64,000 nt of DNA from Purshia tridentata (taxonomy: Eukaryota > Streptophyta > Magnoliopsida > Rosales > Rosaceae). Under the pieces are notes generated by a model, which saw nothing but the letters and a program-made list of their open reading frames with translations, was not told the DNA's origin and ran no database searches. Of the stretch, positions 37,978 through 50,253 are shown piece by piece (position 1 is the stretch's first letter; every line of letters begins with the position of its first letter). The position numbers and the translations under genes were made by a program. The stretch is from contig QANT01000331.1 of the NCBI GenBank assembly GCA_003254885.1, forward strand, positions 1-64,000, read 5' to 3'.

Positions 37978-39890
37978 CTGTAAGTGTGATGCGTACCACA
38001 ATCTTCACTCTGTCAGCAATACAATCAAGATAAGAAGTAAACAATGTCAAAGATACCAATTTAAAGAAACTAAAACAATAGGCACCATGACGTACAATTT
38101 GTAAGCAACATACAGTTAGGTAGCAAGATCCACGTATCTGTGTCTGGTATTTAATCAAATATTCATACAATGATGATGGACAGTCTAAACTCCAAGTAAT
38201 TTGAAGTCTTCCTGGAAGTGTATCAAACTGCTGCTAACATATCTGTTTAGGGAGGGAAAAAATTTAGACTCATCCACATACAAGCAAAGTAATTTGGATA
38301 TCAATAATCTACATACAATAATCACCAAGTAGAAAAAGGAAGATTTGACTAAGGAAATTAGGATGTGAATCAATTAACGGCCACAGTTACTTTCCCAAAC
38401 AAGCGCGCAGTAACCAAGTAGAAGAATATGGGTATCAGCTGCTGATTCTCTTAGCAAGGAAATAATAATCCATAATAATATCAGCTGGTGAGTCACCCAT
38501 CAAAAGCACAATATTAGAGAAATACATCTAAAATTGGACTTCCAAATTAAGATGAGTTTTTTATATACATCTTTAATGCCATGAAAGCAATGTGCAACAC
38601 CCTTTAATGCCATGGATCATGTTAACTTCACCATGCAGCCAACATGATCAACGGTTGCAAACCGTGCATGACATTCACTACGTCCCACAATCAAAAATGC
38701 ACGTGTGTGTATATATAATATATAAAATAATATATTAATCTTTAAAATAATAAATTATTCAATTTGCATACTTCCTCATTCTGAACTCGTCTAATAATGA
38801 TTGATTAAATGTATTAATATCAACAACAAATTCTAGTAGCTGAGCGAGTAAGTCAATTTCCCCTATAAAGTCAAAGTAACTGAAAGATTTCATGCCCTGT
38901 TCCAGCCACCACAAAAAATTGCCCCTTTGAAAGATTTCATGCCAAGTTCCAGCCACCACAACACCTTTGGTACCCCAGTGCTCTAATCACTATTACAAAG
39001 TCAAGTATTGTGTTTCACATGTTCATGCGTTTTGTGAAACAGTATATGACTAGGGTATCCAGACATTATATATTGGATCATGTACAGAATTTAATTCCAT
39101 CCAAAAAGGCCTTTGACCTCAAAATTTACTATCAACTATCTCATCAACATCTAGTTAAAAAAACAGAATATTGATATATTTTTTTAATTCAAACATCTAA
39201 GTGAAAATATACTACAAATGCAAAAATTGTTCATTCAAAACCATACTTTAAATAAAGAAAAAAAGAAGAGAAACGACCAAAAACAACATCCATTTTTTCA
39301 TAAAAAGACACAAAATCCAAAACCCATATTTCAAAACTCCAAATTTTCAAGTAAACGTTCAAGATTTAAAGTCAACCAACCAAGTGACTCGTAACCAAAA
39401 CATTAACAAGGTTCTAAAAACCCATTGAGAAAAAACTACACACAAATCATATAAGCATTTCTCAAAGGCATAATAATCAAAACTTACCCACGAACTTAAA
39501 ACCCTAAAAACAAGAAGCTCCAATGACAGTTATATACTGTTGAACTACCAAATTCAACACTTTGAAGAAAGAAAGTACGAAGAAAACGAACCAAGAAAAA
39601 CTGAATTCCGAGCAACAGTAATATACAGCTGTAATTAGCTAAACTAGAAAGAAAAAAAAATGTAATTATGTAATAAAGGTATAAATAAAAAGGTGAAAAA
39701 TTGAAGAGGAAAATAGAAAATACCTGTATAGCAGCTGACTCTCTCTCTCTCTCTCTAGTCTCTCCGTCTCTCTTTCTTTCTCTCTCTGTAAGACTCTGTT
39801 CTTCTCTCTCTTAACGGTCAGACAGAGGTAATATGTCGGCTTCTCTTGGATCATACGGACGGCTCTGATGGGATCTTCGCTAACTGATTT
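37978..39890 (-). other. SSP4 5' UTR exon and long leader intron
   Basis: A donor at about 39722 (ATACAG then GTATTTTC on the minus strand) pairs with the acceptor at 37979-37978, five bases before the SSP4 ATG. This gives a leader intron of about 1.75 kb. The leader exon contains CT-rich tracts. Within the intron, 38880-38914 and 38932-38962 are a short near-tandem duplication sharing GAAAGATTTCATGCC and GTTCCAGCCACCACA. Confidence 0.65.
39739..39788. repeat. CT-rich tracts in the SSP4 leader
   Basis: These two (CT)n runs are separated by TAGTCTCTCCGTC. On the minus (sense) strand they read as GA repeats within the presumed first exon. Confidence 0.85.
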
Positions 39891-39899
39891 TCTCCAGTA

Positions 39900-42590
39900 G
39901 TATTTTGCCACGTAATCTGTGGAGCCAGCTCACCATGACGAGTTGACACGTGCACCTTCGCGGAAACGGAGGGAGATGTGTTGTGCTGGGCAGGACTCCT
40001 GGCCCACCCTCTTTCATAGCGCGTGTACCACTCTCGTCAAAGCCAAAAATCTTATAATTTAAAGTTTTTTTGTTTCATATATTATAAATGTATGATTTAT
40101 ATTGGGTTGAAATTTGAAAATCATTTTTATTTGTAAAAAAATATAGAAACTTATATATAGATAATTTTATGAGTATTTTATTTACAAAAATATGAATTTC
40201 GATTAATTTCTCATTTGATTCGTTATTCCATTACAAAAATATAATTTGGATTAAATATACATTCTCATGATATATTCAACTTTAGGGCATATATTAACTC
40301 GTTATATAATTTTCGATGATTTTAATAGTAATTACAATATATTGGTCTTTAATATTATAAAACTAAAAAGGTACTTGAAATCTCTTAATTTAATGAAAGT
40401 AAAAAACAAGTCAAAAGCTCAAAGTTATGTGATTATAAGTAGGGGTGGTATCAGATCAATATTCGAACCGAGAGCTCTTCACTGACTAACATTGATCGAA
40501 ATGCTATATTGATAGATATGGGGTCTCGAGTGGTCGTGGTAGTGATATGGGGAAGTCAGAGGTGGTCGTTCAGTGGTAGTCTCAGAGAGATGCAAAGAAT
40601 TGCCAAAAGAAAAGAGAGATTCTCATTCTATGAGAGAAAGCCCAAAATCTTCATATACGTGACCATTTTGCAAAGAGAGACAGTTTTATTTGTTTTGGTA
40701 GACAAGCCCATGATTTTGTCTTTGATCAATTATAAGCCCATTATTCTGGGCTTTAAAAGGTATTAATAATTAAAGCCCATCCTCCTAACAAAATTAAACT
40801 TACCAAACTAAAAAAATAAATAAATGTCTGTAGCCATTTATATCCGCAGCTAGTATGGTTGAATGACCATGAAATAAGTGACCAGCAATGCATCCACCTA
40901 GGTCCTATCCTAGCTAAAACAGAAGAAAATAGAAAAGGAAAGCTATTCTATGCGGACTAAAACAAACACTACAAAAGCATTGTAACCAAAAAATAACACA
41001 AAAGCATAATGAGGGTCATACAATTTCGATTGCACTAGTTCATTTATGGTACGAAATAGGTACCATGTAACATACAAGCAATATGATAAATAGTATAAAA
41101 ATATATATACAGTACTAATGGAAAAATGAAAATTCATAAAAAAGCTAATAAAAAAATGTATTTGTATAGTAGAAATTTCCTCATTTTATGTTATATATGA
41201 ATCACAAAGTCAATCCACCAAATCGTTAATAATTTAGTTGTTTACAAGGAGTTAAATTTCGGTTTTATGGAAATTTTCGAAAGGCTGTCTGGGTTGGATT
41301 TTTGAAGAGACCAGCCAGAGAGAAGGGCGAAATATAGCAGGGATGTCGAAATTTCGATGCTTTTTCGCCAAAATTTTGCGAAAATTTCGCTGAAATTTAG
41401 CGAAAAATTGGGAAATTGAACTGAGATGGGTCCCGAAATTGTCTCCAAATTTCGCCGAAATTTTAATATATACCCTAAAAAATTTCGATACCCTATAAAA
41501 ACGAAATTTAATACATTGGTTGTTTATATGAATGTGCAATGGTACGTACCTACTATAAAGCATGGAGTTGATATTTTTGATCGTATGGAATATGCAGTAA
41601 TAGTATGAAGAACAGCCATGAAAACTACTATATGTAGTAGGGTTGACAGAATATGCATCTTGCTTTTGCTTTTCAAGTCACTATGAAATTAACGTAGGAG
41701 ATATCTGTATTTTTCAGTGCCACTGGATAGAGGGTACTAAGGCTTGATTAAGTTGTTCCCAAAACCATTGTCAAAAAACAAGTTAAGCGTGTTGAATTGT
41801 TGATGAGCCCAAGATTAGTGATTTCCAAGAAGGTAAAGCAATGCATGATTGGAATTTGATTTTTCAACCGATGCTTTCACAGTCTCTTAAGTGTAAGTAA
41901 GAAAAGTAGTTTGTCGTGACATGTTTTGGGGGTCCATGATGGTCCATAGACATATTTCGTATGTACTATCACTCTCCTATTTTTGCTTTTTATTTCTGTC
42001 AAATATTGGGGTATATGACATTATGACTATGAGCAATTTGAGTATGTGCCCAAGATCTTATCATCTTGTATATTGTCCATCATTTTCTTGAATCCCATTG
42101 TAAAACAAGACCAAACTATGATCCAATAATTTTATTAAAATATATATATGACCCAGAAACACCTTGTGGCTTCTATCAAATAACTTTTATTTTCTATGTT
42201 CTTTTGATAAAAGTTATTTTCTATACTTGGCACTGATTTTGTGTCAGACCAAAAAAACAAAAGGACTGATTTTGTGGCAACACGTCTTGAAATTTGCATG
42301 GAGGAAAATTCAGGAACACAAAATGGGAAGAGAGAGGAGAGAGACTACTACTAAAGACAAGGTAGCAAGGACAGAGGGGGACCGATCAGCCATAACTAGT
42401 TGGATTAGGAATCAATAATAACCCGATTAGGAAGATAAACCCAAACTGCAAAAACGATGAAAGAGACGTGTGCAAGCTACAAGAAGAATCACCAACCAAC
42501 AGAAGCAGCAAGTACAGTGATGATAAAGGTCCAGCTTTTCCAATACCCACATGAGTTTCTGAGAAAAACCCATTACCCATTACCCCCTAG
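39900..42590. other. Divergent promoter spacer, SSP4 and PHYE
   Basis: This spacer of about 2.7 kb has no supported gene. It contains the palindromic AAATTTCG repeat cluster (41242-41505, separate entry). The 300 bases before the PHYE ATG are less AT-rich and probably include the PHYE leader. One upstream ATG at 42457 opens a 65-codon frame that overlaps the PHYE start out of frame. Confidence 0.5.
41242..41505. repeat. Cluster of palindromic GAAATTTCG motifs
   Basis: Over about 260 bases the string GAAATTTC, its parts, or GCGAAAATTTCGC-like forms recur about ten times in both orientations, for example GTCGAAATTTCG, GCGAAAATTTCGCTGAAATT, CAAATTTCGCCGAAATTTT, AAAAATTTCGATACC. The core CGAAATTTCG is its own reverse complement, so the block can fold in many registers. 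It has no coding sense. It may be a degenerate satellite fragment or a non-autonomous element. Confidence 0.75.
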
Positions 42591-45500
42591 ATGGAGCTTC
42601 AAAGCGGAGAGAGAGGCACCACAACTTTCTCATCATCAGCTGCAAGCAACATGAGGCCCAACAACCCCAGCACCTCCAAAAGAGACAAAGCAACTGCTCG
42701 GTACAATGCAGATGCTGGCCTTTTAGCTGAGTTTGAGCAGTCTGCTGCGTCTGGTAAGTCCTTTAACTATTCAAGATCATCGGTTTATCCACCACAATCT
42801 GTGCCTGAAGAGCAAATAACTGCCTATTTCTCAAGAATCCAAAGGGGTGCTCTTGTCCAATCCTTTGGTTGCATGCTTGCAATTGAAGAACCCACTTTTA
42901 GAATTATCAGTTACAGTGAGAATTGCTTTGAATTGTTGGGCTTGAATAGTCTCTTGGAGTCAAAACAATTGAAAGGTCTAATTGGAGTTGATTCTAGAAC
43001 CCTGTTTACCCCTTCTTCCGGGGCTTCACTGGCAAAAGCTGCTGGGTCCAGGGAGATATCATTGTTAAACCCAATTTTGGTGTATTCTAGGAGTACCCAG
43101 AAGCCATTTTATGCTATATTGCATAGAATTGACGTGGGCATTGTGATTGATTTGGAGCCTGCTAGGTCTGGTGATCCTGCATTGTCACTTGCAGGTGCTG
43201 TGCAGTCACAGAAACTTGCAGTTCGGGCAATTTCTAGGCTTCAGTCACTTCCTGGAGGAGATATTGGTGTGTTATGTGATACAGTTGTGGAAGATGTTCA
43301 GAAGCTTACTGGATATGACAGAGTCATGGTTTACAAGTTCCATGATGATGACCATGGTGAAGTTGTATCAGAAATCAGAAGGTCAGATTTAGAATCCTAT
43401 TTGGGATTACATTATCCTGCCACAGATATTCCTCAAGCTGCTCGTTTCTTGTTCAAGCAGAATCGTGTGCGCATGATTTGTGACTGCAATTCAAATCCAG
43501 TTAGAATCGTTCAAAGTGAAGAACTAAATCAGCCTCTATGCTTGGTCAATTCAACCCTCCGGTCACCACATGGCTGCCACAGGCAGTACATGGCCAACAT
43601 GGGCTCAATTGCTTCATTGGTGATGGCTGTTATTATCAATGGTAATGATTCGACAAAGCTTTGGGGGTTGGTGGTGTGTCATCACACTTCTCCCCGTTAT
43701 GTCCCTTTTCCTCTTCGCTATGCTTGCGAGTTTCTTATGCAGGCATTCGGGCTGCAGCTCTACATGGAGCTTCAATTGGCATCACAACTGGCTGAAAAGA
43801 AGATTCTGAAAACACAAACCTTACTTTGTGACATGCTCCTCCGCGATTCCCCCTCTGGAATTGTGACCCAATCTCCTAGTATAATGAATCTTGTGAAGTG
43901 TGATGGGGCTGCATTGTATTATGGCGGGACATGTTGGTTGCTGGGTGTAACTCCAACTGAATCACAGGTTAAAGATATAGCAGAGTGGCTGCTAAATAAT
44001 CATGGGGATTCTACAGGTCTGAGTACTGACTGTTTGGCGGATGCTGGCTACCCAGGTGCAGCTTTACTGGGTGATGCAGTCTGTGGTATTGCTACTGCAA
44101 GAGTCAGTTCAAAGGATTTCTTGTTTTGGTTCAGGTCTCACACTGCAGAGGAAGTCAAATGGGGAGGAGCTAAGCATCATCCAGAGGATAAGGATGATGG
44201 TGACAGAATGCACCCAAGATCATCATTTAAAGCTTTTCTTGAAGTGGTAAAAAGTAGAAGTTTGCCTTGGGAGGTCTCAGAAATTAATGCAATTCACTCT
44301 TTACAGCTCATAATGAGAGACTCATTTCAAGATATGGAGGAAAGTGGTTCTAGGGCAATAAATCATGCCCGTCAGAGTGATACTGAGATGCAGTTGCAGG
44401 GAATGGATGAACTCAGTTCTGTTGCATGTGAAATGGTTAAATTGATTGAGACAGCTACAGTCCCAATTTTTGGGGTTGATACATCTGGTCTCATCAATGG
44501 ATGGAATGCAAAGATGGCCGAATTGACAGGATTACAAGATAGAAAAGCTATGGGGAAGTCTCTGGTTAATAAAATTGTTCATGAGGACTCACGTGGAGCT
44601 GTTGAAAACTTTTTATCCAGAGCCTTACGAGGTAAACCTTTTCTTGCATTTATTATGAAGTACATATCTTTTAGGATTTTAATGCTTGTACAACTTCTGT
44701 CATCCATTGTATGAAAGATCAGTTGTTTTGGCTAACTTCTTGAATTTTTGTGCTGTATGGCGTGGTTGCACTAATCCATTTGTCCTCTCTACTGTAAATG
44801 CCTAACTGGGACCATATGTTCATATCTTCCAACAAGTTAAAAGGCCACCTTATGATCTCTCAACTATTTGGTCCACAGTCCTTCACCTTCGCTCTGCCCT
44901 TTAATTGCCTCAAAGTAGAGCATATGACTTTTCTTATTAGTGCAACTGTTGTGCTTTATTGCTCACAGACAAACATCCTTCAACTAGTGAAGACAGGCGT
45001 GTTTAAGTTTCTTTTACCCTGTCAAATCTTTATCTTGACAAACATTATCAAAAATCCTATATTTTTCAATTTTCCTTAGTTGAAAATTTACATCCTCCTT
45101 TACCAGGGCGAAATAGGCTGTGGTGTAGATAACAAACTGATTTGATAAAAGCAGAGCCTGTTTCAAGGGCATTTTGAGTAATGGGATCCATCATGAATCT
45201 GTGTTCTTAATATTTTGTCGGACACAAAAATCATTTTTCTTATTCTTTAAGTGATGGTTCATAACTTCATACATTAAGTAAGATTTCTTGTTCAGTCGGT
45301 TGTTCTAGCAAATATTTGAATGATACATAGGATGACTTATGCTTTGGACTTTTGCATGGCATTTCTTTTTGAAATTTCATAATTGCCTAGAATTTGTCCT
45401 AATATGACCCTTTGAGTTTAAATCTTAATTTTCCAAATCACTGTGTCTGTTAGTTAACTTCTATTATACAATCCAGGTGAGGAGGACAAGAATATTGAGT

Positions 45501-48005
45501 TAAAACTGAGAAATTTTGGGCTTCCTCCACAAAACTCAGTGGTATATATTGTGGCCAACACTTGCACAAGTAGGAATTATGCAAATAATGTTGTTGGTGT
45601 ATGCTTTGTGGGTCAAGATATTACTTGTGAAAAAGTTGTTATGGATAAATTTGTTCGCTTGCAAGGGGATTATAAGGCTATCATACAGAGTCTTAACCCA
45701 TTGATTCCACCCGTTTTTGCATCTGACGAGAATGCCTGCTGCTCTGAATGGAATGCGGCCATGGAAAAGCTGACTGGTTGGACAAGAGATGATGTCATTG
45801 GTAAAATGCTTCCTGGGGAAATCTTTGGAGGTATCTGTCGGCTTAAAGGTCAAGATACACTGACTAAATTTATGATTTTATTGTATCAAGGAATCAGTGG
45901 TCAAGATATTGAGAAGTTTCCATTTGGGTTTTTTGATAGAAAAGGAAACTTTGTTGAGGTGATCTTAACGGCAAACAAGAGGACTGATGCAAGTGGGAAT
46001 ATAATTGGTTGTTTCTGCTTCTTGCAAATTTTTTTGCCTGACCTGCAGCAGGCCTTGGAAGGATGCAGACAAGAAGATAGTGAATGCTTTTCAAAACTTA
46101 AGGAATTAACTTATATACGACAAGAGATGAAAAATCCTTTAAATGGTATTCGGTTTACCCACAGACTCCTTGAAAATACAGCCATTTCAGAATATCAGAA
46201 GCAATTTCTTGACACTAGTGATGCATGCGAAAGACAAATCATGACAATCATTGAGGATATGGATATGAGAGGCATAGAGGAAGGGTGAGTCTTCTTCTTA
46301 ACTGGTTCATGATATGTAGTTTATTAATTATTTTCTTTCATCATGTGCATAATAGTTATAGAATATAGAATGAGAATTTTACAAAATCAATAGGTTTAAT
46401 TACACTGAAGAGGAACTGTTACCACCACAAAAAATTTAATCACAGGCATTGATATTAGCTTAAACTTTTGAAGCTTTATAACAAACATGACTTGTGTCTT
46501 CTCAAGTTCTTGACGCACAGAAAAGGCAAATGAAAATACACTCTCTAAGGGCATGCATGCATATTATATGAAGAATGTTAAAAAAAATTTAAATAAAAAA
46601 AGGATATACAATAGAAATGGGACCTGGAGCAATTGATTTGTACTTATTTAGACCTTTGTTTTGAAAGGCATTCTTATTCAACAGCACATCCCATCAAGAA
46701 TAAGCAGAAAAATTATTAACACAGTGAAGAAAATCTATTTATTCCTCCTTTTACTGATAGTACAGCTCATCCGAGTATTGTGAAGTTTTTTTTTCTCTTT
46801 ATTAGATGTTTTAGTTTTTATTTTTTGCTTATTTTATGGTTCAGATTTTCATTTTTGACAATGCATATTCTAAAGCTTTCCTACCTCGTGGTATCATTAT
46901 CACTGAGGATATTTTCTTATAAACATAGTGATCATTTTATCTTTTCAAAGCAGTTCATTTTTCTCCAAAACATTCTGAAATAATTGCACCATAAGATAGC
47001 ACTTAATACATAAATTACATAGTCGTTTGGTGTTCTGTTGAACCTCTGTGACAATATAGCAGCAGTGTGAAGCTGAACATGGAAGAATTTCTCTTGGGAA
47101 ATGTTTTGGATGCCATTGTTAGTCAATCAATGATCTCGCTGAGGGAAAAGAATCTGCAGCTGTTACATGAGATTCCAGAAGAAATTAAATCATTATCTTT
47201 GCATGGTGATCAAATCAGGCTTCAGTTGGTCTTGTCAGATTTCCTGCTCAATGTGGTGCATCATGCACCTTCCCCAGATGGATGGGTTGAAATCAAAATT
47301 TTACCTGGTATAAAGTTAATACAGGATGGCAACAATTATATCCGTTTACAGTTCAGGTACCTCAGCCATAGCTAGGTTCATATTTTGACTATGCACAACT
47401 ACTAAATTTAACAGCAGTTGCATTTGTCCTTATCATCTATTGAAGTAATTATTTAACATATGTATGACCTGAGGAGTTATCATTTTATTCTACCATTTCT
47501 TCATCACCTTTTGTTATTCTAGTCAATTTTGTTTTCTCTCTCTCCTGTTAATTACTGCGAAATGGCTTCTCAGCTAAACCCACTTGGCCATTATTTTTCA
47601 TTATTTCTCCAAATGTTCCCATTAACAAATTTGAATTGCTATTGGTATCTTAATATTGCATCCGTATGTTTATTACAACAATGTTAGAAGAATGTCAACT
47701 TATAACCATTGTTAATGGTCCAAGCAGACTAATTGTCATTTTATTTGGCATGTAGAATGACTCACCCTGGTCAAGGCCTTCCCTCTGCGCTTATCCAAGA
47801 TATGTTTGAGGGTGGAAATCGGTGGACTTCACAAGAAGGGCTTGGACTAAACATGTCCAGGAAACTTCTCAATAGAATGAATGGTCAGGTCCAGTATGTT
47901 AGAGAGCATGCTAAATGCTACTTCCTCATTGACCTTGTACTTAAAACAAAGAAGGAAAGGCAGATGGTGTCGGTGTCACAAGCAGATATGAGCAGGATGG
48001 CTTAA
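42591..48005 (+). CDS. PHYE: Phytochrome E, red/far-red photoreceptor
   Basis: Four exons: 42591-44631, 45477-46284, 47063-47356, 47756-48005. The protein has 1130 residues, and the exon structure is the canonical plant phytochrome one. Domains: short Ser-rich N-terminus, PAS (about 75-190), GAF (about 215-400), PHY (about 410-590), two PAS repeats (from about 612 and about 745) and a histidine-kinase-related domain (about 890-1115). Cys329 in [12 protein letters not shown] is the bilin attachment site, and [18 protein letters not shown] is intact. The kinase-like domain has [11 protein letters not shown] without a phosphoacceptor histidine, as in other plant phytochromes. The start [10 protein letters not shown] and the blocks [15 protein letters not shown] and [12 protein letters not shown] place it with PHYE rather than PHYB/D. 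It acts in cytosol and nucleus in shade avoidance and flowering. The exon 3 acceptor is a TAG-CAG-CAG tandem. The gene is convergent with the mei2-like gene. Confidence 0.97.
47057..47068 (+). other. PHYE: Tandem splice acceptor (TAG CAG CAG) at PHYE exon 3
   Basis: The sequence ATATAGCAGCAGTGTG offers three acceptors three bases apart. All keep frame and give Gly-Ser-Ser-Val, Gly-Ser-Val or Gly-Val after EE. The middle one (exon start 47063) matches the length of Arabidopsis PHYE as I recall it (EEG, four residues, then N). Confidence 0.75.
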
Positions 48006-49839
48006 ATTTCATCAGAATCTATGTTTATTAAGTGTCTTGATGTTTATGACATCAGGAAGGTTGTCTGAACCAAGGAATCTATCTTTTCTTGAAACACATA
48101 ATATCTGATTATCCATAGTATTTATCACAGCTTTACTCAACTTACACTGTACTTGGTTTGTCAAGCAGAAATCCTTCCTCATGTGAAGGTATTGTCACTC
48201 CAGCTGTTCATGACGATGATGATGATGATGTATACAAATGTCCAACCATTCCAGCCCCTTAATCAAAGTATCTGTATATTTACTAGATGCACTCTTGTGA
48301 TGGTAAAATCTTTGTTCAATGCCATGCAAAGCATATTCATCTTGCACCATTGCAATTTCTTGTAAATTATCCTTGGAAAACAAAAAAAGCCCAAGTTATT
48401 CAGATCACCTTTCATTACTGAGTTGATCATCCTTGTGTTATTTAACACTTGTATGTCGAAATATTTATGTTATTTCGGCGGTCCATTACTGAAATCTTTT
48501 GTATATTTCAGTAGTAAAATTCCGAATCAATTTATAATTTTTTACAAAAAAAAAGATAAAATAGGAAAAGTTAATTCAAAATATATTAAGGTGGTTAACT
48601 TAATAATTAAGGGTGATCGGAATAGTCATGGTCAAAAAAAAAATATCATAGAATAACATGACTAAAGAGAAAGTGAATTATGATGAAATAAAAGATTAAA
48701 AAAAACTGAATTCAGAATTCAAGATAGTAACATAAGTTTGTAAGACCTTCCATAGACTTTTCTATTATTTTATATGAAATATGAATTGGAGCTTTTGGAA
48801 GTTAGTAATTCTTTATTGAAACTTGATCAATGGAACTTTTGGGTACCATTTTGAGAAACAAAACCTTTGGGTCAGTTGCCCACCCCTAGTTGAGGGAGAG
48901 GTTAATGAAATCAATTTGACCAATTTGGGCCTGAATACGTAGGTAAGTATCCTGTCATAGCAACTAGACATGGCTTGACCAGTAACTTTTAGTCAAGGAA
49001 TAGTGACAATATTCACATCTTGATTCTCAAATACACATTTGAATGCCTTTTTTTCTAAGGCACATTTGAAAGAAAGATAAAATCACATTTGAATGTCTTT
49101 GAATAATTCAAGTTTGATAAAATTGGAAACCATTATCTGTCAAATACATATTTGAATTTCCCATTTCAATAACAACACCAAGAATGCCAAAAAAAGAAGC
49201 ATGTTTCTCCCCCTCTATACAATTTTTTACCCCATGTTAAATCACCATCCCTCACGCTCATATACCTATATCAACATCATATTTGCAGACTAAATTATCC
49301 AACCCCAAGTCACATAAACAAAAATAAGGGACCACAACTGGTGACAAATGCATCTGGCAGTTGGGAGGATTGGATTCACCGATATGCTTTACTTTGTCCT
49401 GCTCATATCAGGCCATTAACTGGACATGAAAAAAAAAAACGCTGCTACTGTTTCTCCTGAAACCCTAGAAAATACTACCAAAGGACTATAATACAAAATC
49501 TGCATGCCTTGTCCTTCTTCGACTCCTACTTTTATACACTTGATAATATAAATGATGGTCAGAATTCACGGCCACCACCAAATTGGGCCGAGAACATTCA
49601 GCTTCAAAAACTGTTAAATCTTATCAGGCTTCTCATCAGAGCCACACTATGGGCTTGCTGACAACTCAGAGTCCGACTCCTTTGTCTGACAGACCTGGAA
49701 GTTCAAATTATGCGAAGGAAGATGTTCCTGGATGATCTACATAGAAAATGTGCACAAGATTATATCAAACATGTCAATTTGTGTGTGTGTGTGTGTGGCT
49801 ATCAAAACAAACAATTCAACAAGTTTCATAAATCAAACA
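48006..49839. other. Convergent spacer between PHYE and the mei2-like gene
   Basis: The left part is PHYE 3' UTR. A GATGATGATGATG run lies near 48212. ACATTTGAAT-like words recur between 49032 and 49155 at irregular spacing. No gene is seen. Confidence 0.6.
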
Positions 49840-50210
49840 TCAGGGAAATTCAAGCACCAGATCGCCAGCCTCTGAACCCTCTGAGTGAAAGAGAATCGGG
49901 CGACAACGTTTATCTTCATTCATTAGGCTAGAATTTTGAAAGTGGGCCACAAGAGCTGCCTTCCCCTGGATTCGACCATAAGCCAAAGAGGCAACTTTCT
50001 CACTATTAAACTTCTCCCATTTCTTTCCATTAAATGCCTGTATAATCACAGGAATAAGTGTACATTAATAACAAATCCTTTTTCTTTGTCTAACATGCCA
50101 TAACCATGCTAAGCTAAAACTAAATAAAAGAATGAAATAGACCGAACACAGCACAGCATTCAACGAAGACAATGACACAGAAACAAACCAAAGAATGAGC
50201 ATACAAAAGA

Positions 50211-50253
<43 letters not shown>

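Noticed and set aside
42457-42654. A 65-codon frame upstream of and overlapping PHYE
   Set aside because: No recognisable product. It may be an upstream ORF in the leader, but the transcript start is unknown, so it is noted only in the spacer entry.
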